Below are positions 24,089 to 33,194 of a DNA stretch of 64,000 bases, one piece after another. The stretch covers positions 1 through 64,000 of the forward strand of contig CAWFAP010000005.1 in NCBI GenBank assembly GCA_963813975.1. Reading direction: 5' to 3'. The DNA comes from RYN-230 sp963813975 (GTDB lineage: Bacteria > Actinomycetota > Actinomycetes > Streptosporangiales > Streptosporangiaceae). The notes beneath the pieces are model-generated. The model was not told where the DNA came from. It did no database searches and saw nothing but the letters and a program-made list of their open reading frames with translations. A program made the position numbers and the translations under genes. How positions within the stretch are numbered: the first letter of the stretch is position 1; every line of letters starts with the position of its first letter.

Positions 24089-27000
24089 TCATGCCGCGCG
24101 CGCCCGGGCGGGCTCGGCGGTCTGCGCCGCGGGCGGTTTGATCATCCGGCGCATCGGCAGGATCAGCGGCACGTAGACGACGCTGGCCGCGGCGATGGCC
24201 GCGCCCAGCCCCACGACGCCGGATCCGGCGAAATGGATCATGGCCAGCGAGACGACGGCCATCAGGATGCCGCCGATGATCGGCCGCAGGCAGCGGGCCA
24301 GCAGGGCCCCGACCGTGATGCCGATGCGTCGCAGCGCCCACAGGAAGGCCGGCCCGACGACCAGGACCGCGACCGCCACATGCCCGGCGCTCACCCCGGT
24401 GATACCCCGGGTCTGCGCTCCCACCAGCAGCACCGGGATGAGCACTACCAGCCACAGGCCCTGCACGACCAGCAACGTGGGCCGGCGGTCCGCGGCGGCC
24501 AGGCCGTCGTAGGCGAGCTCGTAGAACACCCGCAGCAGGCCCAGGACCCCGAGCAGGCTCAGCGAGGGTGCGGCGGGGATCCAGCGCGCGCCGTAAATGG
24601 TCCTGATCAACGGCTCAGCCAGGGTGATGAGCAGCACGCAGGCGGGGATGGCCAGCGCCACCAGGACGGCCGCCGCCCGGGTGAACCCATCGGCGAGCAT
24701 CTCGCGCGAGCCGGCCAGGCGGGAGAAACCCGCGAACGACACCCGGCGGGCGGCGGCGGAGATGCTCTGCACCGGCCAGCTGGAGATGTTGAACGCCAGC
24801 TGGTAGAAGCCGAGCGCGGCCGGCCCGAGGGTGGCGCTCACGATCGCGGAGTTGACGTTGAGGGTGCCGAGCACGAGCAGGCTGGCCCCGGCCAGGGGCA
24901 GGCCGAACTGGAGCAGCTCTCGGGCCTGGCGCCGGGCCCATCCGGGAAACACGAAGAACGGCGCGGCGATGGTCGCGCCGATCAGGGTGACGATGTTGCC
25001 GATCAGGTTTCCCCAGGCGAAGCTGATCGCGCCGAGGCCGGAGAAGGCCAGCATCAGCGTGATCGCCGTGGTCACCACGAAGCCGATCGCTTCGACCAGC
25101 ATCCGGCGCCCTTGCATGAACTCCCGGTTGATCAGGCTGAACGGCACGCAGACGAGACCGTCGATGATCACGCAGAAGGACAGCAGCCGGACCAGGCTGG
25201 TCGCACCGGGCGAGCCGAGCAGGTTCGCCACCCAGGGCGCGGCCAGGAAGAGCGCCGCGCACAGCGCCGAGCTTGAGGCGAGGGACAACGTGAGCGCGGT
25301 GCGGGCTATCCCGCGGATATCACCCTCCCACCGCACCACGGCCAGGCTGACTCCCATCTCGTTGGCGCTGAGCAGCACCGAGAGCACCAGCTGTGAGATC
25401 GCGTACAGGCCCCATGCGTGCGGGCCGAAGACCGTCCGCGCCAGGACCACGCCGACCACGAAATTGGCCACCCGGAGCACGAGCGTGTTCACCATGCTCC
25501 AGCGGGCTCCGGCGCGGACCTTGCGGCCCAGGCCCGCCTGCTCGGCCTCGGCGGGCGGCACCAGGGCGGGAAGCGGGGTGAGAATCTGGGTGCGCTGCGG
25601 GCCGCCCGACCAGATGGGGCGCCCGGGGGATTCGATGACCGCCTCGAGCACCGGGCTCGCGGCCCGCGCGAAGGACCACGCGGTCGTCACGGCGGCGGTC
25701 CGCCGCACCGCGGCCAGCACCGAGCGCATCCGGTAGACCAGCAGGCCCATCACGGTGAGACCGGCCACCGCGCCGAGCCCGAGATCCGCCCCGTCATCCG
25801 GCACCACCCGGCGCAGCCAGATAACCACGAAGCCGACCGTGAGCCCGGCGGTGAGCGGGATGACGATGCGGGTCAGCTGGCCGCGGCCCCGGGTGAGCCA
25901 CCTGGTCTCGACGAGATACCAGGGCAGCAGGCGGGCTCCGGCGATCACCACCTGGGCTATCGCCGCGCCGGCGAGCCCGTCGGCCCAGGTCCAGATCAGC
26001 ACCGACGGGATCATCGCGGCCAGCCAGACCAGCTGGAAGACGAGTGCGGACACCGCCGACTTGAACTCGGTGAGGTAGTCGCTGGTCAGCTCGCAGAGGA
26101 GGCGCAGGGCGACCAGCGGGGCCAGCCATTCGAGCGCGCTCGCCGCCGGGGCATACGCCGGGCCGTAGGCCAGGTGCACCAGCGGAACGGCCACGGCACT
26201 CAGCAGGAACCCAGCGGGCAGGGTGAGGCTGGCGATGAGCGCGGTGGACGACAGGTAAGCCGAGCCCTGCAGCTGCGGGCTGGTCCGCAACCGGGCGAAC
26301 GACCCGGGCGCGGCCCGCAGCACCGGCTCCGCCAGGAGCGTCAGTGGCCAGCTGGCCAGGCTGACGGCCAGCGCGTAACAGCCGAGCAACGCCCCGCCCT
26401 TGAGGTGGCCGACGATCAGCTGGTCGGCGTTGGCCAGCGCAAACATGGCCAGGCCCGAGCCGGCCAGGGGCAGCGCGGACCGGGCCAGGGTCCTCATGTG
26501 GCCGCGGCCCAGGCCCATCCGCAGCGAGGTGGGCGCGAACACGACAATCATGGCGGCGCGGAGGATGGCCCCGGCCAGCAGGCCGATGCCGAAACTGGGC
26601 ATGCCGTACCCGCTGACCGCGAGCCAGCAGGTCAGTACGACCCCGAGCCAGTTACCGGACTGGTCGGCGATGGACCGCCGGATTCCCCGCGGATGCAGCC
26701 GGAGCATGGCCGCGGGCGCGGCGACCAGGCCGCCGATCAGGATGTCGAAGGCCAGGATCCGGATCAGCGGCGCCGCGGCCGGGGTGCCCGTCGCGGCCGC
26801 CAATTCCGCGGAGGCGGTGAAGCAGGCCGCGGCCAGCACCGCGCCAGAGACGAGGGAGATCGTCATGACCGCGGACGCGACTTCGCGCGGATCGCCCTCG
26901 TACCGCTCCAGGGCGCGGCTGGCACCGAACTCACCGAGGCTGCGGAAGGCCAGCACCACCGCGAGTGCCGCGGCCACCGCACCGAACTCTTTCGGCGCGA

Positions 27001-27187
27001 AGATCCGGCCGGCGATGATGCCGAGGACCAGCGTGCCGCGCCGTGCGGAGACCACGCTGCCGAGCAGCCAGAACACCGCGCGCATGATCGCGCCCAGCGC
27101 AGCGCCGGCCGCCGTGGGCGGACGGGCGTGCTGGCGTCCCTGAACGGTGCCCCTCCGCGGGACGCCGCCGGCTGGCCTCTCAGCCAT
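24089..27187 (-). CDS. Tandem-fused Wzx-type flippase (two polysaccharide-transport units in one chain)
   Basis: 1032 residues, twice the usual 450-500 of MOP-superfamily flippases. Unit 1 spans about residues 30-490, unit 2 about 555-1015, joined by a 60-residue soluble linker (around PRPIWSGG...QTQILTPLPALVPP). Each unit has 12-14 likely membrane segments and matching landmarks: LVLGIIAGRIFAPKEFGAVAAAL versus FVVGVVLARTVFGPHAWGLYAI, LPLAGSGLAMFALANADQLIVG versus LPLAGASLLVLGTLNVNSAIVS, and LGCYALAVSLASWPL versus LGFYQLAFNISSWPV. Function expected: moving lipid-linked repeat units across the membrane. The reading frame is clean through the junction, so this is a true single frame. Weak ribosome site at the ATG; an internal start at residue 35 is possible. 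Two domains could form a pseudo-dimer or handle two substrates. Confidence 0.85.
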   Translation of the reverse strand: MAERPAGGVPRRGTVQGRQHARPPTAAGAALGAIMRAVFWLLGSVVSARRGTLVLGIIAGRIFAPKEFGAVAAALAVVLAFRSLGEFGASRALERYEGDPREVASAVMTISLVSGAVLAAACFTASAELAAATGTPAAAPLIRILAFDILIGGLVAAPAAMLRLHPRGIRRSIADQSGNWLGVVLTCWLAVSGYGMPSFGIGLLAGAILRAAMIVVFAPTSLRMGLGRGHMRTLARSALPLAGSGLAMFALANADQLIVGHLKGGALLGCYALAVSLASWPLTLLAEPVLRAAPGSFARLRTSPQLQGSAYLSSTALIASLTLPAGFLLSAVAVPLVHLAYGPAYAPAASALEWLAPLVALRLLCELTSDYLTEFKSAVSALVFQLVWLAAMIPSVLIWTWADGLAGAAIAQVVIAGARLLPWYLVETRWLTRGRGQLTRIVIPLTAGLTVGFVVIWLRRVVPDDGADLGLGAVAGLTVMGLLVYRMRSVLAAVRRTAAVTTAWSFARAASPVLEAVIESPGRPIWSGGPQRTQILTPLPALVPPAEAEQAGLGRKVRAGARWSMVNTLVLRVANFVVGVVLARTVFGPHAWGLYAISQLVLSVLLSANEMGVSLAVVRWEGDIRGIARTALTLSLASSSALCAALFLAAPWVANLLGSPGATSLVRLLSFCVIIDGLVCVPFSLINREFMQGRRMLVEAIGFVVTTAITLMLAFSGLGAISFAWGNLIGNIVTLIGATIAAPFFVFPGWARRQARELLQFGLPLAGASLLVLGTLNVNSAIVSATLGPAALGFYQLAFNISSWPVQSISAAARRVSFAGFSRLAGSREMLADGFTRAAAVLVALAIPACVLLITLAEPLIRTIYGARWIPAAPSLSLLGVLGLLRVFYELAYDGLAAADRRPTLLVVQGLWLVVLIPVLLVGAQTRGITGVSAGHVAVAVLVVGPAFLWALRRIGITVGALLARCLRPIIGGILMAVVSLAMIHFAGSGVVGLGAAIAAASVVYVPLILPMRRMIKPPAAQTAEPARARAA

Positions 27188-27208
27188 GGGAGGGCCTATG
27201 GCCGTGCG

Positions 27209-28216
27209 CTAGCCGGTCCAACCACGACGCCATTCAGCCCGGGCGGCCCAGAGAGCGCGCCAGTCGTCTCCCCGTGCGGTCGGCCTCGCCTGCCGGGCGG
27301 CCGAGGCGGTCCCCGTGATCCGGCTCGCGGTGGCGCGCAGCAGCACCCCGCCCAGCAGGAAGCCGATGCCCGCGGTGCGCAGCCAGACGGGGAAGTGCCT
27401 GCGGACCAGCGTGCACTTGCCGGTAAACAGCAGGACCAGCTTGCCCGCGCCGGTGGAGGACCGGCCGCCCGCGTGCTGGCAGACCGCCCGCGCGGTGACC
27501 ATGGGGCGGAACCCGGCGGCACCGGCGCGGAGGCAGAAATCGGCGTCCTCGCCATAGAGGAAGAACACCGGATCGAAGCCGCCGAGCATGTCCCACAACT
27601 CCCGGCGCACGAGCATGAACGCCCCGCTGATCACGGCCACAGCGCGCTCCTGGGCCGCGTCGCCGGTCCACGGCTGGGGCGCTTCCGGGTCGAAGAACCG
27701 GTGACCCGGCAGCAGGCTGGTCAGGCCGAGCGCGAAGCAGAGCGCGGACCAGGGGCTGGGCCTGCCCCAGAACGAGCGGGGGTCGCTGGTCCCGTCGGGA
27801 TGGACGAAGCGGCCGCCGACGATGCCGCTCGCCGGATGCTCCGTGGCGCAGTCGAGCAGCGCCCCGATGGCGTCAGGCGCGATGATCGTGTCCGGGTTGA
27901 GGAAGAGCAGCCAGCTGCCGGTGGCCGCCGCCGCGCCGGTGGCACACCCGGCCGCGAACCCGCCATTGGTCTCACGTTCGATGACCTTCACGCCGCCCAC
28001 GGCGCGCGCCGCCGCCGCGGTGCCATCACCTGACGCGTTGTCGACGACGATCGCTTCCACCGGGATGCTGGGTGCCGCCCGGCCGGCCGCCCTCAGGCAG
28101 GCGCCGATGTCGGCCTCGTTCCGGTAGGTCACGATGACGATGGACACCCCCCCGGGATGGCCTTCGGCAGTGGCCTGCCCCCGGCTGGCCTGCCCGGCGA
28201 GCGGTCCGGTCGGCAT
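27209..28216 (-). CDS. Family 2 glycosyltransferase (rhamnosyltransferase-like)
   Basis: 335 residues. VSIVIVTYRNEADIGACLRAAG (residues 24-45), EAIVVDNASGDGT, ETNGGFAAGCATGAAAATGSWLLFLNPDT with the NPDT metal motif near 110, ISGAFMLVRRELWDMLGGFDPVFFLYGEDADFCLRAGAAG near 195-235 with catalytic-region GEDADF. This layout is that of WbbL-like dTDP-rhamnose transferases, which fits the rml genes nearby; specificity is inferred. A hydrophobic stretch near 285-305 suggests membrane association. GGATGGAG precedes the ATG; 22 bases separate it from the flippase-like gene. Confidence 0.85.
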   Translation of the reverse strand: MPTGPLAGQASRGQATAEGHPGGVSIVIVTYRNEADIGACLRAAGRAAPSIPVEAIVVDNASGDGTAAAARAVGGVKVIERETNGGFAAGCATGAAAATGSWLLFLNPDTIIAPDAIGALLDCATEHPASGIVGGRFVHPDGTSDPRSFWGRPSPWSALCFALGLTSLLPGHRFFDPEAPQPWTGDAAQERAVAVISGAFMLVRRELWDMLGGFDPVFFLYGEDADFCLRAGAAGFRPMVTARAVCQHAGGRSSTGAGKLVLLFTGKCTLVRRHFPVWLRTAGIGFLLGGVLLRATASRITGTASAARQARPTARGDDWRALWAARAEWRRGWTG

Positions 28217-28310
28217 ACCTGCTCCATCCCTTCGTTGGGTCCTGAACGCGGGCCGCGCTGATTCCGGCCTGGTGATGTGGTGGGCCGGACGGCCTCAGGA
28301 GCGCCTGGCG

Positions 28311-28970
28311 CTACGCGGTTTTCACCGCGATCAGCGCCTTGACGGCCCCCATCGCGCGCTCGAAGCGCAGCGTGGAACCGGGAAAGTAGGTCGCCATCTC
28401 GGTACGGCTGAGCAGCTCGACGCCCAGGGCGGCCTGGACCCCGGCCTCGTGACTGCCTGACGGCGTGTGCACCAGCGGCCAGCGCCGGGAGATCTCGGCC
28501 CGCACCGTGACCGGCAGGAACTGGAACCCCGGGAAAAGCCAGTGCGGCTCGATCGGGAAGTACCGGTACGGCGTCTGGATCCAGTGCCGCGCGGCCAGCC
28601 TGTGCACCTCGCCGGCGAACCTGAGCCGCTGCGCGTGCCCGCCGACGTGCTCGATGACCGAGTTGGAAAACACGAGGTCGTACGAGGCGCCATCCAGGCT
28701 GCTGGGCAGCGCGCAGGCGTCGCCCTGCTCCGCGGTGAGCCAGTCCGGAGTATCCGAGGGCTGGTCTTCCAGGTTGACGACATGCACCGACGCGGGTTGC
28801 AGGGGCGCCCGGAGCCATGCCTCGGCTGTCCCGCCGAGATCGATGACCGACATCGAGCGGATGCCGGGAAACGTGTCCTGCAGCCATTCCCAGCGCCGGA
28901 GCCGGTTACGTTCGCCGAGCGAGTCCGGCCCGTCCACCAGGCGCTGGCGCAGGGCATTGAGCTCACCCAC
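28311..28970 (-). CDS. Class I SAM-dependent methyltransferase
   Basis: 219 residues with a Rossmann methyltransferase core: motif I MSVIDLGGTAEAWL (about 40-53), acidic end of strand 2 HVVNLEDQ, GDACALPSSLDGASYDLVFSNSVIEHVGGH (about 83-112; motif II/III with IEHV), and a C-terminal part containing TPYRYFPIEPHWLFPGFQFLP, seen in sugar- or lipid-linked glycan methyltransferases. GTG start with a strong GGAGGAGG site. It probably caps or decorates the glycan. The upstream gap 28971-29263 (293 bases) must hold divergent promoters, but no clear -35/-10 could be assigned. Confidence 0.8.
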   Translation of the reverse strand: MGELNALRQRLVDGPDSLGERNRLRRWEWLQDTFPGIRSMSVIDLGGTAEAWLRAPLQPASVHVVNLEDQPSDTPDWLTAEQGDACALPSSLDGASYDLVFSNSVIEHVGGHAQRLRFAGEVHRLAARHWIQTPYRYFPIEPHWLFPGFQFLPVTVRAEISRRWPLVHTPSGSHEAGVQAALGVELLSRTEMATYFPGSTLRFERAMGAVKALIAVKTA

Positions 28971-29278
28971 GCGCTGTCCCCCTCCTCCGTAGCTGATCCC
29001 GTCCCACCACCAGGGAGACGTAAGGTTGACGCCCTACCGAACGGCATGGTTCACGCGTAGTGGCAATCAGCATGATTTGCCGGATATGAGCGGAGAGCGG
29101 GGGACATAGCCTAGACCCTGGCCTGGCCGGATCTGGGGCGGTCCGCGGATACTGCGCGGGGCCGGCCGGGCCAGATACGGCGGCGTGCGGGCGTACACGC
29201 TCCGTCGGCCCCGCGCGTCTATACGTGTAGTGCGAGTTCCCGGCGACGCGACAGCTGGCCGACGTGACGGAGGATGCC

Positions 29279-30313
29279 GTGACAGCAGATGGTGATGGAA
29301 CCGCTGCGCGTCCAGGGCAGGACGGCGCGCCCCGCGCCCCGCGCCCAGCCGAACCCGGAGTCAGCGTGCTGGTCCCGGTCCGCAACGGGATGCCGTATCT
29401 GCCCGAGCAGCTGGAGGCTCTCGGCCGGCAGACCTACCGGGGGCGCTGGGAGATCATCGTCAGCGACAACGGATCCACTGACGAGAGCGTTCGTGCGGCC
29501 CGCGCCACGCAGGCCGGGGTGCCGCTGCGGATCGTCGACTCCGGGGAAGCCCCGGGCCGGGCCGGGGCGCTCGCGGTCGCGGCCCGCGCCGCGCGCGGCC
29601 GGCTTCTGCTCTTCTGCGACGCCGATGACATCGTCGCCGATGACTGGGTCGAGCAGATGGAGGCGGCGCTGGACCGCTGGCCGGCGGTCGGCGGCCACCT
29701 CGACGAGGAGTCACTGAACGCGCCGTCCGTGCTCGCGTGGCGGCCGCGGGCCACTCCCGGGGACCTGCCGTGCCCGTTCGGCTTGCTGCCGGCCCCGGTC
29801 GGGGCGAACTGCGGGGTGTGGCGCGAGGCTTACGAGGAGGTCGGCGGCTTCGATGAGTCTTTCGGGGGGGCCGCCGAGGAAACCGACTTGTTCTGGCGGC
29901 TCCAGCTCGCTGGCTACCAGCTCGGGTACGCGCCCGCCGCGGTCGTGGCCTACCGGCACCGGCCCGACCTGCGGTCGCTGCTTCAGCAGTGGCGTGGCTA
30001 CGGCCGCGGCCGGGCGCACCTGCTCGCCCGCTACCAGGCGGTCGGGCTGCTGCCGGCGGAGTCGTGGCGGGACGTGGTCAAGACCTCAGGATGGCTGGCC
30101 GTCCACGCGGTCAACTGCCTCCGCGGCTCGGGCCGCCGGGGGAGTTACCTGCGGATCCTGGCTCATGTGACCGGCCAGCTGGAAGGCAGCCGGGCCGCGG
30201 GGGTGCTGCACATCCGCCGGGGCAGCCCTCCCCCGGAGACGGTGCACCGGCCACCCGGCCTCGCGGGCGGCGCCGCCCGGGCCACGCCGGAAATTCACCC
30301 GGTGCGCCGCTAG
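29279..30313 (+). CDS. Family 2 glycosyltransferase with C-terminal extension
   Basis: 344 residues from the GTG at 29279, chosen because GGAGGA lies just before it (a GTG at 29264 is also in frame but has no ribosome site). GT-A motifs: VSVLVPVRNGMPYLPEQLEALGRQTY, EIIVSDNGSTDES, LLLFCDADDIVADDWVEQME (DADD metal site), and GGAAEETDLFWRLQLAGY (acidic catalytic region). The C-terminal 110 residues (YRHRPDLRSLLQQWRGYGRGRAHL, HAVNCLRGSGRRGSYLRILAHVTGQLEGS) are specific; a copy of their end survives in the chimeric pseudogene at 18438-18560. It converges with the PHP gene and both stops share one CTAG. Confidence 0.85.
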   Translation: MTADGDGTAARPGQDGAPRAPRPAEPGVSVLVPVRNGMPYLPEQLEALGRQTYRGRWEIIVSDNGSTDESVRAARATQAGVPLRIVDSGEAPGRAGALAVAARAARGRLLLFCDADDIVADDWVEQMEAALDRWPAVGGHLDEESLNAPSVLAWRPRATPGDLPCPFGLLPAPVGANCGVWREAYEEVGGFDESFGGAAEETDLFWRLQLAGYQLGYAPAAVVAYRHRPDLRSLLQQWRGYGRGRAHLLARYQAVGLLPAESWRDVVKTSGWLAVHAVNCLRGSGRRGSYLRILAHVTGQLEGSRAAGVLHIRRGSPPPETVHRPPGLAGGAARATPEIHPVRR

Positions 30314-31086
30314 CGCAGCATGCGGGCCGCTGTCCCGCGGGCGCCTTCCAGCAGCCGCAGGGCCAGCGCGGCCGGCCCGGCGGTCAGCTGGTCCAGCGCG
30401 ATCCCGAACGCCTGGGCGGCAAAGCCTCCGTCCCGCAGCGCGGCGTAGACCTCATCGCAGTCAGGCACCGCCGGGCCGCTGGCGGACGGGCTTGGCATGG
30501 CCAGCCGCAGCGACAGCGGGAACAGCTGGCGGCGGGTGTGCAGGTCCAGCGCCACGAACTGGGCTGCCGCGTGCTGGCGCGCCAGCGCCAGCGAATCGCG
30601 GTTGGGGGCGATGCCGTCGTACTTCCGGTTCCAGACCTCGACCGCTCCCAGGTACTCCCACCAGGACGGCTCGCACCGCTGCCAGGCCGCCCGCCGCCAG
30701 GGATGCGCCCATACCGCGGTACCGCCCGCTGCGTCCGCCTGCTTCAGCAGGTCGCCGATCGGCGGTGCGTCCCCGAAGAAGGGCACGTGCCCCCAGACCG
30801 GGATGTGCACCACGTCGTCCGCGTCCCCGTACTCGATCCCGGGTACCAGCCGTACCTGGTCCGTGCTCGCGTCCGCGCAGGCCTGGCGGTAGTCGTCCCA
30901 CTTCGCCGCGGTGAACCCGCGGCTGTGCTCGGACATCAGCACGACCTGATGGCCGCGCCGGGCGAAGGTGGCCGCGATCCGGCTCAGCGGCCACGATCCG
31001 TCGTCTGACCATTCCGAGTGCACATGGGCGACGGCCTTGACCGGCGGCCCGCCCCCACCGGGCGGCGCCGGGCGTACCCGGCTCAT
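30310..31086 (-). CDS. PHP-domain metal-dependent hydrolase
   Basis: 258 residues. Polymerase-and-histidinol-phosphatase domain: HVHSEWSDDGSWPL (residues 21-34, first metal His pair), MSEHSRGF near 51, PGIEYGDADDVVHIPVWGHV near 83, GTAVWAHPWRR near 123, and DLHTRRQLFPLS near 180. Together they supply the His/Asp/Glu set for two or three metals. Such proteins act as phosphatases or phosphoesterases; the substrate is unknown. Its ATG overlaps the ATP-grasp stop (ATGA), and that gene overlaps the deacetylase, so the three are one translational unit. Confidence 0.82.
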   Translation of the reverse strand: MSRVRPAPPGGGGPPVKAVAHVHSEWSDDGSWPLSRIAATFARRGHQVVLMSEHSRGFTAAKWDDYRQACADASTDQVRLVPGIEYGDADDVVHIPVWGHVPFFGDAPPIGDLLKQADAAGGTAVWAHPWRRAAWQRCEPSWWEYLGAVEVWNRKYDGIAPNRDSLALARQHAAAQFVALDLHTRRQLFPLSLRLAMPSPSASGPAVPDCDEVYAALRDGGFAAQAFGIALDQLTAGPAALALRLLEGARGTAARMLR

Positions 31087-32261
31087 CCTTTCCTGCCGGA
31101 CTTCCGGGAGCGAAGCTGGCCACGGACCGTGTTCCAGGTGTCGGCCGCGAACACCGCGGGCTCGCCGGGCCGCCAGTTGTACCAGCGTTCCCCGCGGTGC
31201 GGGATGAGCACATCGCGCACGGTCGCGATCCGGGGCGCGCCACCGCGGGCCAGCACCATCCCCAGATGGACGATCTCCCGGCCCAGATGGCGCGCGGTCA
31301 CGTGCGGGGCCTGCACCTCAGCCAGGCCCGGGTAGGGCGGCGCGAACTCCGAGTCGAGTGCGGCCCGCACCGCCCAGCCCGGGTAGCCGAGCCCGCGGTG
31401 GCGGGCCAGCGCCATGCTTCCCCAGGTCCGCCCGTTCAGTTCCATGAACCAGGGCTGCCCGGCAGCGTCGCGGAGCATCTCCACCATGAACAGCCCCCGC
31501 CACTCACAGCCGGAGAGGAACTCACGGACCGGATCCTTCAGGTCGGCGGCCAGCGGGACCGACCGGCACGCGCTGGAGCCGGAGCCGCGGGGGTTCATCA
31601 TCCGGACCCGCTGGTGCGCGCTCACCGCGGCGATGCCGGCGGCGGTGGCGAGCCCGAACACCCCCTCGCCGGTGCCCTGGATCATGGGCTGCGCGATGGC
31701 CGGCCCGCCGATCGCCGCGGCGACCTCGCGCACCTGTGACGGCGTGGTGGCGATCCGGCCGGCCGGGCGGCGCAGCCTCCCGTCCCGCAGCTGCACGGCC
31801 AGGGCTGGTTTCACCATCCACGGCCCGTCGCCAGGCGGCCGCTCCGCCGCCGCGTCGGCGGAACCGGGAACCGCGAAGCCGGCGGTGGCGGCGAGGAGCA
31901 GCTGCTCACGCTTGTCCAGCGCGATCGCCGCGAGCTTGCCGGTAGGCCCGGCGATCACGGGCTGGTCCGCTCCCGGCTGCTGCGCGTACTGGTCGGTCAG
32001 CCACACGGCGTGGTCGTCAAGGGGCAGGACCGCGGCGGGTCTCAGGTCGCGGATCAGCGCGCTGAGCTCAGCGACGGACCGGGGGGCATCCTGCTCGGGC
32101 GCGGTGATCGGCAGCACCCGGACCAGCCCGCTCCGCTCCAGGGCCGGGCGGGTGCCGGACCTGGTGAACGCGCAGACCTCGAATCCATGGTCGGCGAGGC
32201 ACCAGGCCGACTCGATCGCGGCCAGCGCGTCGGCAAAGCCGATCAGCACCGTGGGCTTCAT
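31083..32261 (-). CDS. ATP-grasp family ligase
   Basis: 392 residues. N-terminal Rossmann-like domain (TVLIGFADALAAIESAWCLADHGFEVCAFTR), central lid with LAAIALDKREQLLLAATAGFAVPGS and MVKPALAVQL, and the catalytic end GLFMVEMLRDAAGQPWFMELNGRTWGSMALARHRGLGYP, where MELNGRTWGS is the metal/ATP ELNGR motif of carboxylate-amine ligases. It would activate a carboxylate as acyl phosphate and join it to an amine or thiol; substrate unknown. The ATG at 32261 is preferred because it gives an ATGA overlap with the deacetylase stop; a GTG two codons upstream (32267) is also possible. In this setting it may add an amino acid or other acid to a sugar. Confidence 0.8.
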   Translation of the reverse strand: MKPTVLIGFADALAAIESAWCLADHGFEVCAFTRSGTRPALERSGLVRVLPITAPEQDAPRSVAELSALIRDLRPAAVLPLDDHAVWLTDQYAQQPGADQPVIAGPTGKLAAIALDKREQLLLAATAGFAVPGSADAAAERPPGDGPWMVKPALAVQLRDGRLRRPAGRIATTPSQVREVAAAIGGPAIAQPMIQGTGEGVFGLATAAGIAAVSAHQRVRMMNPRGSGSSACRSVPLAADLKDPVREFLSGCEWRGLFMVEMLRDAAGQPWFMELNGRTWGSMALARHRGLGYPGWAVRAALDSEFAPPYPGLAEVQAPHVTARHLGREIVHLGMVLARGGAPRIATVRDVLIPHRGERWYNWRPGEPAVFAADTWNTVRGQLRSRKSGRKG

Positions 32262-32941
32262 CGCCACGCCTTGACCTGGGAGGCGGCCACGCAGCGGAAT
32301 CGCTCGGCCAGGGGCGGCGGCGCCAGGATGTCCTCCCGGACTGTCTCCAGCGTGTCACCGCGCTTGATGCTGTAGCGGGGCTGCAGCCAGGCGCCCGCCC
32401 GGGCCCGGCGCCGGTCGCTGGTGAACACCTGTGCGTAGCCGTGGCGGCGCAGTGCCCCCAGCGCCCGGCGATCGTAGCTGCCGAACGGGCAGGCCGCGGT
32501 GGAGACCGGGGCGCCCGCCGCCGCGCCGATCAGCGACCTGGCCACGGCGAGTTCCTCGTGCTCGGACTCGGCGTCCAGCCCGCGCCAGGACCGGTGGCTC
32601 ATGCCGTGCGTGCCGACCACCATCCCGGCGGCCGACAGCGCCCGAACGCCACCCTCATCGAGGTAGCCCGGCCGGCCCAGCATCCCCGCCAGCGGGAAAA
32701 AGGTGGCCGTCAGGCCACGGTCGGCGAGCGCCGGCAGGGCCACCTCCACGTCGGACGCGTAGCCGTCGTCGAAGCTCAGCTGGACCGCCTGCCGGCGCGC
32801 CGCCTCGTCCAGCACGCCGAAGAACAGGTCGGCGCGGACGAAATAGTCGTGCGCATCCGGCTCCAGGGCCGCCGGCGGCGTGCCGATGCCGTGAAAGCAG
32901 AGGCCCACGATCACGTCCGGTGCCCGGTCGGCTACCGGCAT
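32258..32941 (-). CDS. Polysaccharide deacetylase (NodB-like, CE4)
   Basis: 227 residues. CE4 motifs: IVGLCFHGIG at the start, MT1 QLSFDDGYASDVEVALPAL (residues 53-71; SFDDG holds the base and metal Asp), MT2 GTHGMSHRSWRGLD near 110 (metal-binding HxxxH), and CPFGSYDRRALGALRRHGYAQVF near 145 (MT3 region). No signal peptide is seen, so it may act on lipid-linked or nucleotide-linked intermediates inside, or export differently. AAGGTGA precedes the ATG. First gene of the deacetylase / ATP-grasp / PHP unit. Free amines made by deacetylation would be natural acceptors for an ATP-grasp ligase. Confidence 0.85.
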   Translation of the reverse strand: MPVADRAPDVIVGLCFHGIGTPPAALEPDAHDYFVRADLFFGVLDEAARRQAVQLSFDDGYASDVEVALPALADRGLTATFFPLAGMLGRPGYLDEGGVRALSAAGMVVGTHGMSHRSWRGLDAESEHEELAVARSLIGAAAGAPVSTAACPFGSYDRRALGALRRHGYAQVFTSDRRRARAGAWLQPRYSIKRGDTLETVREDILAPPPLAERFRCVAASQVKAWR

Positions 32942-33194
32942 GCTGTCACCTTTTTCCCCAATCTGCCACGGCGCGAGCTTCGCCCGGGATTCGCCAGGCT
33001 ACCGATATGACGCGCAGGGCGGCCCGGCCGGTGACAGCCGCGCCGCGCGGATCGACCCGCCCCGCGCCCGGGGGCCGGGTGCCCGGCCCGCCTGGGGCCC
33101 CGGCCCGCCTCGGGGCCCGGGCCGCCCGGCGCCCGGTGGGCCGCTGGGCGCGGAACCCCGCCGGCCCGGTCATGATTCGGGCATACTGCCTGGC

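Noticed and set aside
25418..28033. 871-codon open frame on the plus strand
   Set aside because: Runs opposite to the flippase-like and GT2 genes; Arg/Gly/His/Gln-rich shadow with no domain.
28331..29047. Alternative minus-strand gene over the methyltransferase
   Set aside because: Wrong frame; the 28311-28970 frame carries the SAM motifs and a strong ribosome site.
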